Source of the DNA: Chryseobacterium sp. BLS98
Lineage (GTDB): Bacteria > Bacteroidota > Bacteroidia > Flavobacteriales > Weeksellaceae
Direction: 5' to 3'
Assembly (NCBI RefSeq): GCF_001045445.1
Contig: NZ_LFNF01000003.1
Location: 1 to 64,000 of the forward strand
DNA: 64,000 nt
The notes beneath the pieces are model-generated. The model saw only the letters and a list, made by a program, of their open reading frames with translations, ran no database searches and had not been told where the DNA came from. The first letter of the stretch is position 1. The number at the start of each line of letters is the position of its first letter. Positions 25,544-33,492 of the stretch are shown here, one piece after another. The translations under genes were made by a program, and so were the position numbers.

Positions 25544-26380
25544 ATGAAATCAACAACTCTTTTTATATTTTCAGCCCTGGCGCTGATGACCGCATGTAAT
25601 GATAAACATGATCGAAGAAATGACGAAAATAACCGTAATAATGATAAAGATAACGGTTGGGTGGATAATGTGATTAACAAAGAAAGCGGTCCGGTGAAAG
25701 AGAAAGAATTTAACGGGGATTTTGATGAAATTGAAGTTTCCCAGGCTATAGAAGCGGAAATCATCAAATCTGAAACAGAAAAAGTAGTTATTTCCGCACC
25801 GGAAAACATCATCAGTGAAATTCTGGTGGATAACAGTGGCGGAAAACTTCATATTCACTATAAAAGAGGTATCAGGGTGATGAACAGCCATAATGTGAAG
25901 GCAAAAATTTATACAAAAGATTTCTCTAAACTTGTTGCCAATTCTGCGGCAAGCATCCATGTAAAAGATAAATTTACACAGGAGAAGGTAGATATTGAAA
26001 TATCCAGTGCGGCGAGTGTTTCCGGAGATCTTGAAGCCAATGACTTTGATATCTCTGCGGATAGCAGCAGCAGTTTCAATGGAAAAGTCTGGGCAGTAGA
26101 CCTTGATGTTGATGCTTCTTCGGCTGCCAGTATCGATATTTCCGGGAAAGCTAAAAATGCAGACGTTACTTCTTCATCCGGAAGCAGCATCTCAGCTAAG
26201 GAAGTGATTGCAGATAATGTAAAAGCTGAGGCATCCAGTGGAGCAAGTGTTCATATCAGTGCTGTTTTGTCTGTGAATGCAGAAGCTTCTTCAGGAGGTA
26301 GTGTGGATATTTCTAAAAAAGGAGAGCTTAAAAATGTAACCAAGCAGGAAAGTAGTGGCGGAAGCGTCAGTATTCAATAA
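25544..26380 (+). CDS. Head-GIN domain lipoprotein (DUF2807)
   Basis: A 278-residue protein with a lipoprotein signal (FSALALMTAC, Cys18), a short Asp/Asn-rich spacer, and the head-GIN adhesin-like domain: FDEIEVSQAIEAEIIKSETEKVVISAPENI near 65-94 and a right-handed repeat of SSAASI/SSGSS-type turns to the end. It is predicted to form a parallel beta-helix at the cell surface. The function of the family is not established. The Ser/Ala repeats suggest eight or so helix coils. Confidence 0.88.
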   Translation: MKSTTLFIFSALALMTACNDKHDRRNDENNRNNDKDNGWVDNVINKESGPVKEKEFNGDFDEIEVSQAIEAEIIKSETEKVVISAPENIISEILVDNSGGKLHIHYKRGIRVMNSHNVKAKIYTKDFSKLVANSAASIHVKDKFTQEKVDIEISSAASVSGDLEANDFDISADSSSSFNGKVWAVDLDVDASSAASIDISGKAKNADVTSSSGSSISAKEVIADNVKAEASSGASVHISAVLSVNAEASSGGSVDISKKGELKNVTKQESSGGSVSIQ

Positions 26381-26407
26381 GAAATACATTCATTAATAAT
26401 CTATAAA

Positions 26408-26444
26408 AACCCCTGACTTAATTAAAGCCGGGGGTTGTTTTTTT
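26408..26444. terminator. Bidirectional intrinsic terminator
   Basis: AACCCC (26408-26413) and GGGGTT (26431-26436) flank an interrupted inner stem and a T-rich tail; it lies between convergent head-GIN and antiporter genes. Confidence 0.75.
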
Positions 26445-26472
26445 ATTAATTGTCAACCTTTGAAAATCAGGA

Positions 26473-28353
26473 TCAGTTTTCCTCGTCGTTTTCTTCATCT
26501 ACCGACGAAGAACCTTCCCAGTCTCTGTTATCAAAATTAAGGTTGTCATAAGCCAGTAATTCCTCCTCCCGCTGGAGGATTTCTTTTGTGGTGAACAATA
26601 AGATCTCATCCTCCTCCTTTGCTTTGGCCAGCCTTCTGATAGAGGCTTTATCTATGGCCATAAATCTCTGCCCAAGTCGTCTTGCCGCATATTTTCTCAT
26701 ACCGGTTTCATGAAGAACATCTACAGCCATATCTACAGCGGTTCCCAGTGTTTCCCGGTAAATATTTTCAATGCCGTTATTAAGATAATTATAAGCATCA
26801 ATTCTGTTTTTAGCCCTTACAAAAATCCGTACTTTGGGATAATGTTCCCGCACCAGATCCGCAATGAATTTATTATCATCAGGATCATCAAGACAGAGAA
26901 CTAAAATCTCCGCATCCTCAATTCCTGCAGCTCTTAAAATGGGGATTCTTGTAGCATCGCCGTAATATACTTTAAAGCCGTAGCTTCTTAACAGTTTCAC
27001 CCGGTCAGAATCCCGGTCCAGAACCGTCGCTGAAATTTTATTAGCCTTTAAAAGACGGCCTACCGTACTTCCGAAATGCCCGAAACCTACAATAATGATC
27101 TTCTTCTGGCTTACCGTATTATCCAGAATATTGAAATCATTATCCGTATCAGGAATTTCCCTGATAAACTTAGGTGTAATCAATTTATCATTAATGATCA
27201 GGAGAATAGGGGTAATACACATGGTAATGGCAGTAACCGCCATCATCTGTGCATTGAGCTCAGGACTTAAAAGATAAAGATCCGAAGCATAATTGATTAA
27301 AACAAAGGCAAATTCTCCTACCTGGGAAAGAGCAAATGCATAAAATAAACTTTGTGGGGTATCAATCCTAAAAAACTTTCCAATGGCATATAAAACCACA
27401 AATTTTACAATCAATACGGCAAAAACCGTAGAAAAAATAAACAGGGGATCCTGCTGGATAATATTAAAGTTGATAGTGGAGCCCACACTTACAAAGAATA
27501 CGGCCAAAAGCAACCCTTTAAACGGATCAATTTGTGCTTCCAGCTCGTGCCGGAATTCACTGTTGGCAAGCATAACCCCTGCAAGGAAAGCGCCCAGCGC
27601 CGGCGAAAGTCCTATGGCTACCATCAGCTCCGAAACTCCTATGACGAGGAATAATGAAGAAGCTGTAAGCAATTCCGTCATTCCTGACTTTGAAACATAT
27701 CTTAAAAAAGGAACAAATACATATCTGCCCAATAAGATCAAAATAGCCACTCCTAAAATCACGGTTCCTGCCTGCAGCCATTCAGGGAGTTTCTGGATCA
27801 GAATCTGTATGTCATTATCATGATGGCTTGCTTTATAGTTGGCGATGATTGGTAGAATTGCCAAAATAGGGATCACCGCAATATCCTGAAACAGAAGCGT
27901 AGAGAAAGAAGCTTCTCCGGCCAGGGTTTTAAGATTATTTTTTTCCTGAAGGGTTTGCAGTACAATAGCCGTAGAAGAAAGCGCAAAACACATCGCAATG
28001 GCAATCGCTTTATCTATCCTCCATCCGGCACTGATGAAAACGAGGAACAGAAGTGAAATGGAAAGCAGCATCTGGGTAAGTCCCAGACCCACAATTTTCT
28101 TCCGCATTTCCCAGAATTTCCTCGGTTCCAGCTCCAACCCAACCAGAAAAAGAAGCATAATGACTCCAAATTCACTGGCATGCATGATGTCGTTGACATC
28201 TTTTCCAGTAAGCCTTAAGACATAAGGCCCGATAATAATACCACCTAAAATATATCCGATCACAGAACTCAACCCCAATTTTCTGGCCAGCGGAACCATA
28301 ATGATGGCCACTCCTAAGAAAATTAATGTATTCATTGCTAAACTGGATTCCAT
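26473..28353 (-). CDS. CPA2 monovalent cation:proton antiporter, KefB/KefC-like
   Basis: A 626-residue inner-membrane antiporter. About 12 hydrophobic segments occupy residues 8-395 (Na+/H+ exchanger domain), then a TrkA-N regulatory domain begins at IIIVGFGHFGSTVGRLL (about 416-432), with a Rossmann glycine motif for NAD binding. The C-terminus is Asp/Glu-rich. KefB/C proteins efflux potassium and are gated by glutathione adducts; whether that holds here is inferred. The gene immediately upstream (stop 3 bp from this start) encodes a KefF/KefG-like flavoprotein, the expected ancillary subunit, supporting one operon. Confidence 0.92.
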   Translation of the reverse strand: MESSLAMNTLIFLGVAIIMVPLARKLGLSSVIGYILGGIIIGPYVLRLTGKDVNDIMHASEFGVIMLLFLVGLELEPRKFWEMRKKIVGLGLTQMLLSISLLFLVFISAGWRIDKAIAIAMCFALSSTAIVLQTLQEKNNLKTLAGEASFSTLLFQDIAVIPILAILPIIANYKASHHDNDIQILIQKLPEWLQAGTVILGVAILILLGRYVFVPFLRYVSKSGMTELLTASSLFLVIGVSELMVAIGLSPALGAFLAGVMLANSEFRHELEAQIDPFKGLLLAVFFVSVGSTINFNIIQQDPLFIFSTVFAVLIVKFVVLYAIGKFFRIDTPQSLFYAFALSQVGEFAFVLINYASDLYLLSPELNAQMMAVTAITMCITPILLIINDKLITPKFIREIPDTDNDFNILDNTVSQKKIIIVGFGHFGSTVGRLLKANKISATVLDRDSDRVKLLRSYGFKVYYGDATRIPILRAAGIEDAEILVLCLDDPDDNKFIADLVREHYPKVRIFVRAKNRIDAYNYLNNGIENIYRETLGTAVDMAVDVLHETGMRKYAARRLGQRFMAIDKASIRRLAKAKEEDEILLFTTKEILQREEELLAYDNLNFDNRDWEGSSSVDEENDEEN

Positions 28354-28356
28354 ATC

Positions 28357-28878
28357 TTATTGGTTGAGGAGTTCTGTAAATTCTTTTTTATGTAAAATAA
28401 TATCTTTTTTGCTTAGTTTATGAGCTTCATAAACAATTTTGATGTGTTTGATATCAGCCTTGAAAACTTTTAGGGAGACAATCAGTCCGCTGATGAGTTC
28501 CTCCACAGTATACTGGTAGGTTCCGTTTCTGCTGAATGATCTTTCTCTTCCTCCGGTCGTTACCAGAATATAAATTTCTTTGCCTTCTAACGGATTGGTT
28601 TCGCCTTCCCTGAGCCAGTCGCGGTCGAAAACTTCATCAATCCATAGCCGTAATAAAGGAGGCATTCCGAACCAGATAAGCGGGAACTGAAAAATAAAAC
28701 GGTCATAATTTTTTAATCTTTTCCTTTCCCTGAATGCTGCAATATGAAAGTCAGGATATTCTTCGTAAAGATCTCTAAGGGTAAAATGCTGGTGACGGAC
28801 ATAGAAATTAATAAGCTCTACATTAGAATTGGAGTGCTCTAAATAGGGATGTGCAAAAACTACCAGCGTCTTTTTCAT
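28357..28878 (-). CDS. NAD(P)H-dependent oxidoreductase, KefF/KefG-like ancillary protein
   Basis: A 173-residue flavodoxin-like quinone oxidoreductase. TLVVFAHPYLEHSNSN begins the flavin-binding fold, and FQFPLIWFGMPPLLRLWIDEVFDRDW near residues 63-88 and TTGGRERSFSRNGTYQYT follow. Length and motifs match KefF/KefG, which bind the cytosolic face of the antiporter and activate it. It lies 3 bp upstream of the antiporter, so the two are co-translated. Confidence 0.92.
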   Translation of the reverse strand: MKKTLVVFAHPYLEHSNSNVELINFYVRHQHFTLRDLYEEYPDFHIAAFRERKRLKNYDRFIFQFPLIWFGMPPLLRLWIDEVFDRDWLREGETNPLEGKEIYILVTTGGRERSFSRNGTYQYTVEELISGLIVSLKVFKADIKHIKIVYEAHKLSKKDIILHKKEFTELLNQ

Positions 28879-29019
28879 ATACCTGTTTTCAGTAAATATA
28901 CCAAAAAAATATTGAATTAAAAACGGGTTTTATGTGGTTTTATTAATTTTTTACTAATTAAAATTGAATTTAATATTAAAATAAACAAATAAAAAGCTAG
29001 TATTTAGTATATTAAATAA

Positions 29020-29042
29020 AAAATCGGGCAGTGCGCCCGATT
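29020..29042 (-). terminator. Intrinsic terminator of the lemA-TPM operon
   Basis: AATCGGGC (29022-29029) pairs with GCCCGATT (29035-29042); on the minus strand an A/T-rich tail with TTTTTT follows. Confidence 0.8.
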
Positions 29043-29064
29043 ATATTGAATATTGTTATCTGTA

Positions 29065-29874
29065 TTACCATCCGCCGGAAGCGCCGCCGCCTCCAAAGCT
29101 GCCGCCTCCTCCAAAGCCGCCGAACCCGCCTCCGCCGGAACTTCCACCACCAAAACCGCCTCCTCCGAAGCTGCCCGGGAAAGGAAAGAACCCGCCAGGA
29201 TAATTTCTGCGTCCTCTTCTCGTAATGATCACATCATCGTCATCATTATTTCCGCCACCACGTCCTCCGCCTCTGCCGCCGAAAATAATCGCCAGAAGGA
29301 TGAAAATTACAAAAGCTATGATAAGAATCTTAAATGCACTTCCATCGCCTGAAGGCGAAGTTTCTTCTACAGGTTTAAATTTTCCCTGAACGGCCTCCAT
29401 AATGGCGGAAGTACCACGGTTGATTCCTTCATACCACTGGCCCTGTCTGAAATTGGGAGTGACGATATAATCAAGGATCTGCCCTGCCACAGAAGCTGTG
29501 AGATACTGTTCCACAGCTCTTCCCTGCTGGATAGACATGGTTCTGTCTTCAGTAGCGATCAGGAAAACAACACCGTTATCTACTCCTTTTTTTCCGATTC
29601 CCCATTTCTCGCCGAACATCGTTGCCAGAAAGTTGACATCTTCTCCTTTGGTAGAAGGGATAATGACCACTTCAATTTCTGTGGAGGTAGAGTCTGAAAA
29701 TTTGATCAGCTTATTGTTCAGCTCATCTTTTTGCTGCTGGGTAAGCAATCCTGCTTCATCAAACACAGGATAAAGAACCGCAGGTTTTTGCGGAATCGTA
29801 TACTGTGCTGATACAAAAGTGTAAAAGCAGATGAGTATGAATGAAAATACTATTTTAAGAGAACGTAATCTCAT
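29065..29874 (-). CDS. TPM domain membrane protein with glycine-rich tail
   Basis: A 269-residue protein with a signal peptide (FSFILICFYTFVSAQ), a TPM domain (about 30-165; VFDEAGLLTQQQKDELNNKL and DNGVVFLIATEDRTMSIQQG), one membrane helix (FKILIIAFVIFILLAIIFGG near 190) and a C-terminal Gly/Ser-rich tail ending GGGASGGW. TPM domains sit in the periplasm; plant TLP18.3 is a phosphatase, bacterial function is unsettled. The start overlaps the previous TPM gene by 20 bp, so they are translationally coupled. Confidence 0.92.
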   Translation of the reverse strand: MRLRSLKIVFSFILICFYTFVSAQYTIPQKPAVLYPVFDEAGLLTQQQKDELNNKLIKFSDSTSTEIEVVIIPSTKGEDVNFLATMFGEKWGIGKKGVDNGVVFLIATEDRTMSIQQGRAVEQYLTASVAGQILDYIVTPNFRQGQWYEGINRGTSAIMEAVQGKFKPVEETSPSGDGSAFKILIIAFVIFILLAIIFGGRGGGRGGGNNDDDDVIITRRGRRNYPGGFFPFPGSFGGGGFGGGSSGGGGFGGFGGGGSFGGGGASGGW

Positions 29875-30283
29875 TGGAAAGCTGATTGGGATTTTTTCCT
29901 TCTACAGGAAAATATTTTTTGAGTTCAAGACCGGTTTCCAGGATGCCGCTTTTTAAAGCTTTATAATAATTTCCTTTGGCAAATTCAGCAGTAATATAGT
30001 CGTGCAGATGATCCCAATACGACTGATGTACTTTATCATGAATCCCGATATCTCCGATAATAGTCAGATATTTCTGTTCGAAATTCACATGAAAAAGCAC
30101 GGCATTCCTGTCAGCAGTTTTATTCATACAGAGTTCTTTGAAAACTTCAAATGCAGTTTTTGCATTCTCTGTTTCCGTATTTGAGTCAATGTGTACCCTG
30201 ATCTCGCCTGTAGAATGTTCTTCTGCCGACTGTATCGCTTCCACAAGGGAATTGATCTGCTGATTTGTCAGAAAACGGTTCAT
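29855..30283 (-). CDS. Second TPM domain protein
   Basis: A 142-residue protein consisting of a TPM-like domain (INSLVEAIQSAEEHSTGEIRVHID at 10-33, DRNAVLFHVNFEQKYLTIIGDIGIHDKV further on). No signal peptide or membrane helix is visible, so it may act in the cytoplasm or be a domain-level companion of the membrane TPM protein. It begins on the last base of the lemA stop (TAATG) and overlaps the next gene, a tight three-gene operon. Confidence 0.88.
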   Translation of the reverse strand: MNRFLTNQQINSLVEAIQSAEEHSTGEIRVHIDSNTETENAKTAFEVFKELCMNKTADRNAVLFHVNFEQKYLTIIGDIGIHDKVHQSYWDHLHDYITAEFAKGNYYKALKSGILETGLELKKYFPVEGKNPNQLSNEITFS

Positions 30284-30888
30284 TATTTAAATACTTCAGG
30301 AGCTTTTTCAGCACCGGCTTCAGCCTTGAAGAAAGGTTTTTCTTTAAAGTTGGTAAAGTTCGCCAGAATATTATTCGGGAACGTTTTGATTGTCGTATTG
30401 TAATCTTTGGCAGCATCGTTGTAATAAACCGTTTCGGTTCTGATACTGTTTTCAATCGCGGTATATTCTCTCTGGAAGTTGATGTACTGCTGGTCAGCCT
30501 TCAGGTTAGGGTAAGATTCCACTACCGCCATTAATCTGCTTAATGCGCCGGATAATTCTCCCTGTGCAGCCTGGAATTTTGCCATATCAGCTTCTGTCAT
30601 ATTCGTTGGGTCAACGTTGATAGATGTAGCTTTTGAACGGGCTTCAACTACTTTTGTCAAAGTTTCCTGCTCAAATTTTGAATAGGATTTAACCGTTCTT
30701 TCCAGGTTTGGAATAAGATTAGCCCTTTTCTGATATACCGTTTCTATATTGGACCATTTGGAATTCACATTCTGTTCTTTCGAAACAAAATTATTGTAAC
30801 CATTTTTACCCCAAAAGAATATTACGCCTACAATGATAAGCAGTGCGATACCGATAGTTCCTGCGCTCAGGCAGCCTTTATTTTTCAT
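30283..30888 (-). CDS. lemA: LemA family protein
   Basis: A 201-residue LemA protein: a single N-terminal membrane helix (TIGIALLIIVGVIFFWG), then a long helical domain with VNSKWSNIETVYQKRANLIPNLERTVKSY (41-69) and FQREYTAIENSIR, both family hallmarks. LemA proteins are membrane-anchored helical bundles; function unknown, though lemA and TPM genes recur together. First gene of the operon; a -7 box lies at 30919-30926. Confidence 0.95.
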   Translation of the reverse strand: MKNKGCLSAGTIGIALLIIVGVIFFWGKNGYNNFVSKEQNVNSKWSNIETVYQKRANLIPNLERTVKSYSKFEQETLTKVVEARSKATSINVDPTNMTEADMAKFQAAQGELSGALSRLMAVVESYPNLKADQQYINFQREYTAIENSIRTETVYYNDAAKDYNTTIKTFPNNILANFTNFKEKPFFKAEAGAEKAPEVFK

Positions 30889-30918
30889 AGTTTATTTTTT
30901 TAAATTTTTTGTGCTAAC

Positions 30919-30946
30919 CAAATATACAAATTATGTGCTAATTTTG
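30919..30946. promoter_or_regulatory. Divergent -7 boxes for lemA and folA
   Basis: On the minus strand TATATTTG (30926-30919) faces lemA; on the plus strand TAATTTTG (30939-30946) faces folA. Both match TAnnTTTG exactly and lie within 28 bp of each other, in positions giving short leaders (about 25 and 12 nt). Confidence 0.5.
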
Positions 30947-30961
30947 TAAAAAATTATTAGA

Positions 30962-31456
30962 ATGACAACAATAGTGGTGGCAATGGGAGAGAAGAACGAG
31001 ATCGGTTTTGAAAATAAACTGCTGTGGCATCTTCCTAAAGACCTCAAGCACTTTAAAGATATTACTTCCGGACATCCCGTTATCATGGGAAGAAAAACCT
31101 ATGAAAGTATAGGGAAACCACTGCCTAACCGCACCAATATTGTTATTTCCAGAAAGAAAGACTGGTTTGAAGAAGGAATTCTGATCGTAGGAAGCATTAA
31201 AGAAGCTGTAAAATTTGCCAAAAAGATTGATGAAGAGGTTTTCATTATCGGTGGTGGAAATATTTATGAACAGACAATGGAGATTGTTGATAAATTAGAA
31301 GTTACTCTGGTGAAAGCTGACCTTGAGGCCGATACTTTCTTTCCAAAGATCAATGAAAAAATCTGGCAGAAGACTGACGAAATATGTCATGAAAAAGATG
31401 AAAAGAATTCATATGATTTTTGCTTTCAGACCTTTGAAAGAATCAAGACTGAGTAG
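30962..31456 (+). CDS. folA: Dihydrofolate reductase
   Basis: A 164-residue DHFR, reducing dihydrofolate with NADPH. TTIVVAMGEKNEIGFENKLLWHLPKDLKHFKD (2-33) holds the substrate loop with Trp21 and Asp26. GHPVIMGRKTYESIGKPLPNRTNIVIS (39-65) and EEVFIIGGGNIYEQTM form the NADPH site. Length is usual for bacterial FolA. The neighbouring thyA is absent, unlike many genomes. Cytoplasmic. Confidence 0.97.
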   Translation: MTTIVVAMGEKNEIGFENKLLWHLPKDLKHFKDITSGHPVIMGRKTYESIGKPLPNRTNIVISRKKDWFEEGILIVGSIKEAVKFAKKIDEEVFIIGGGNIYEQTMEIVDKLEVTLVKADLEADTFFPKINEKIWQKTDEICHEKDEKNSYDFCFQTFERIKTE

Positions 31457-31504
31457 TTATGAAATTCTAACAGGCAACCTCTAGCTTCTAACCCGTAAAT
31501 TTTC

Positions 31505-31512
31505 TATCTTTG
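31505..31512 (+). promoter_or_regulatory. Candidate -7 box TATCTTTG
   Basis: Exact TAnnTTTG match 18 bp before the ATG at 31531, implying a leader of about 14 nt. Confidence 0.45.
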
Positions 31513-31530
31513 CACTTCTAAAACTGAATA

Positions 31531-32100
31531 ATGAATAAGTACATAAAAATTGCAGTTGCAGCAGTCCTTATCCTTTTAGGACTTTATATGATGATTTTCA
31601 CAAGAAATCTAGGCTGGGGAATTGTAGTTTTCCTTCTGGCAGCAATACCTATTATACTTTTCTTCAAGAATGAATATATTCTTCTTGCCTTTTGGCAGCT
31701 GAGAAAACAGAATATGGAAAAAGCAGCACAATGGTTAAACGGCATCACCAATTACCAGGCACAGCTTCATAAATCCCAGTATGGATATTTTCATTATCTA
31801 TTGGGACTAACGCAGGCACAGGAGCACCCTGCGAAAGTAGAACCTTTAATGAAAAAAGCTTTGGAATACGGATTGAATATGAAGCACGACAGAGCGATGG
31901 CCACTCTGAATCTTGCAGCAGCAGCTATTTCCAAAGGAAGAAAGCAGGAAGGGCAGAAACTTCTGGAAGAGGCAAAGAGACTAGACAGCGCGGGAATGAT
32001 GACAGACCAGATTAAAATGATGAAAGAACAACTGAAAATGCCATCCATGCAAAAGCATATGCATAATCCTAATATGAGACAGAGAGGAAAATTCTTCTAA
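31531..32100 (+). CDS. Membrane protein with TPR-like cytoplasmic domain, function unknown
   Basis: A 189-residue protein with two N-terminal membrane helices (residues about 5-24 and 28-47) and a soluble helical part. HYLLGLTQAQEHPAKVEPLMKKAL and MATLNLAAAAISKGRKQEGQKLLEEAKRL look like two tetratricopeptide-type helix pairs. The C-terminus is Met/His-rich and basic. I do not recognise a named family. Monocistronic with its own promoter and terminator. Confidence 0.75.
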   Translation: MNKYIKIAVAAVLILLGLYMMIFTRNLGWGIVVFLLAAIPIILFFKNEYILLAFWQLRKQNMEKAAQWLNGITNYQAQLHKSQYGYFHYLLGLTQAQEHPAKVEPLMKKALEYGLNMKHDRAMATLNLAAAAISKGRKQEGQKLLEEAKRLDSAGMMTDQIKMMKEQLKMPSMQKHMHNPNMRQRGKFF

Positions 32101-32121
32101 GAAAACATACGAAAAGAAACG

Positions 32122-32149
32122 AAAAAGCACCTGATTCAGGTGCTTTTTT
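32122..32149. terminator. Bidirectional intrinsic terminator
   Basis: AAAAAGCACCTGA / TCAGGTGCTTTTT with flanking A and T runs, between the convergent TPR-like and TRIC genes. Confidence 0.88.
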
Positions 32150-32166
32150 ATTTTAAACCAAACAGA

Positions 32167-32799
32167 TCACATTTCCGAGTTATGATCATAGCCGTAAAAT
32201 TTGGGTATCTGCCATTGGTATTTTACAGCCAGAGTTCTGATGGCAACAATCAGTAGTATTGTAAATATCTGTATAAATGTATAGGAAAGGGGGATATACT
32301 TTGTCATTAAAAGGAAAACAGATCCTCCGACAATGCATGCTGTAGCATAAATTTCTTTCCTGAAGATCAATGGAATCCGGTTCAATAGAATGTCCCGTAT
32401 AATTCCTCCGAAACATCCTGTAATAGTTCCCAGGGCAATACATATGAATGGATGAATTTCTGCATTAAGCCCTTTCTGTACACCGATAATGGTAAATAAT
32501 CCCAGCCCGAAACTGTCAAAAATAAACAGAGTTACTTTGAAATTCTTTTCAATAGATTTGAAGATCATCGCAAAAATACTTGTTCCAAGGATCAGAGCGC
32601 AGGTCAGAAGATCGTGCATCCAGAAAACAGGAATATCCAGCAACAGATCCCTTACAGTTCCTCCGCCAACGGAAGTAACGAATGCAATAATCAGAACTCC
32701 AAACGGGTCAAGACGTTTCTGCATTGCGGCGAAGCTCCCAGACATCGCAAAGGATATGGTTCCGAGTACTTCTATGGCAAAATTGAACTGTTCGTGCAT
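32167..32799 (-). CDS. Trimeric intracellular cation channel (TRIC/YadS, UPF0126)
   Basis: A 210-residue inner-membrane protein with seven hydrophobic segments in two UPF0126 repeats. SFAMSGSFAAMQKRLDPFGVLIIAFVTSVGGGTVRDLLL (about 15-53) and ALGTITGCFGGIIRDILLNRIP in the second half each carry the glycine-rich GG..RD pore motif. Prokaryotic TRIC homologues form potassium-permeable trimers. Transcribed towards the same side as coaD and ddl, but a long inverted repeat separates it from coaD. Confidence 0.92.
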   Translation of the reverse strand: MHEQFNFAIEVLGTISFAMSGSFAAMQKRLDPFGVLIIAFVTSVGGGTVRDLLLDIPVFWMHDLLTCALILGTSIFAMIFKSIEKNFKVTLFIFDSFGLGLFTIIGVQKGLNAEIHPFICIALGTITGCFGGIIRDILLNRIPLIFRKEIYATACIVGGSVFLLMTKYIPLSYTFIQIFTILLIVAIRTLAVKYQWQIPKFYGYDHNSEM

Positions 32800-32804
32800 A
32801 ATTT

Positions 32805-32881
32805 ATGAGTGATAAATGATGAGTGATAAATGAGTTGTGCATAAGCAAATCCTCGGCCATTTTATCAATCATCATTTATCA
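32805..32881. repeat. Long inverted repeat made of short repeated words
   Basis: The left arm (32810-32830) and right arm (32861-32881) are 21 nt each and complementary at 20 positions. The word ATGAGTGATAAATG occurs twice in the left arm (from 32805 and 32819), so the arms themselves are tandem repeats. The 30-nt loop is unrelated. It sits between coaD and the TRIC gene and has no T-run of its own. Confidence 0.85.
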
Positions 32882-32898
32882 ATTATTGATTATACAAT

Positions 32899-33363
32899 TT
32901 ATCTTTCCACCCTCACCGAATCCGGAACCAGCAATTCATATTCTCCGCCGTGGTTGATGATCTCTCTTACAATGCTGCTGCTGATGAAAGATTTTCCGGA
33001 TGAGGTTAATAAGAATACAGTTTCCAGTTTTTTGTGGGCTAAGGTCCGATTGGTATGGGCAATAGCTTTTTCGAATTCAAAATCGGCGGGATTTCTTAAG
33101 CCTCTGAGGATGTATTGTGCATCCTTTTCAAAGCAGTAGTCTACCGTTAATCCTTCAAAATAATCCACTTCCACATTCGGAAATTCGGCTACGGAATTTT
33201 GAATGAATTCCATCCTTTTTTCCAACGGAAACATATATTTTTTCTGGGAATTCTGCCCGATAGCAATAATCAGTTTGTCAAAAAGCGGAGCTGCTCTTTC
33301 AATGATATCGTAATGTCCCAGTGTAATTGGATCAAAAGACCCCGGGAAAACAGCAATTTTCAT
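32899..33363 (-). CDS. coaD: Phosphopantetheine adenylyltransferase
   Basis: A 154-residue CoaD, joining 4'-phosphopantetheine and ATP to dephospho-CoA, the penultimate step of CoA synthesis. AVFPGSFDPITLGHYDII (4-21) holds the nucleotidyltransferase TxGH motif, ILRGLRNPADFEFE (near 86) and SSSIVREI complete the active site. Length is standard. It follows ddl by 129 bp on the same strand; the gap shows a degenerate AT-rich repeat but no terminator. Confidence 0.97.
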   Translation of the reverse strand: MKIAVFPGSFDPITLGHYDIIERAAPLFDKLIIAIGQNSQKKYMFPLEKRMEFIQNSVAEFPNVEVDYFEGLTVDYCFEKDAQYILRGLRNPADFEFEKAIAHTNRTLAHKKLETVFLLTSSGKSFISSSIVREIINHGGEYELLVPDSVRVER

Positions 33364-33492
33364 GTTTTACGTATTATGGCGAGTTACTGGTTGTGAGTTT
33401 CGGGATATATGATGTGGATGGTAGGATTATATTTTCATTTTCACCATATCAAATTCCAATTCTCTAATTTCTAACTTCTATTATTATTTATT

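Noticed and set aside
28357..28878. Unrelated quinone reductase
   Set aside because: The 3-bp gap to the Kef-like antiporter and matching length favour the KefF/KefG ancillary role.
29053..29352. Serine/alanine-rich ORF on the plus strand
   Set aside because: It is the antisense of the Gly-rich tail of the TPM protein; its composition simply mirrors those codons.
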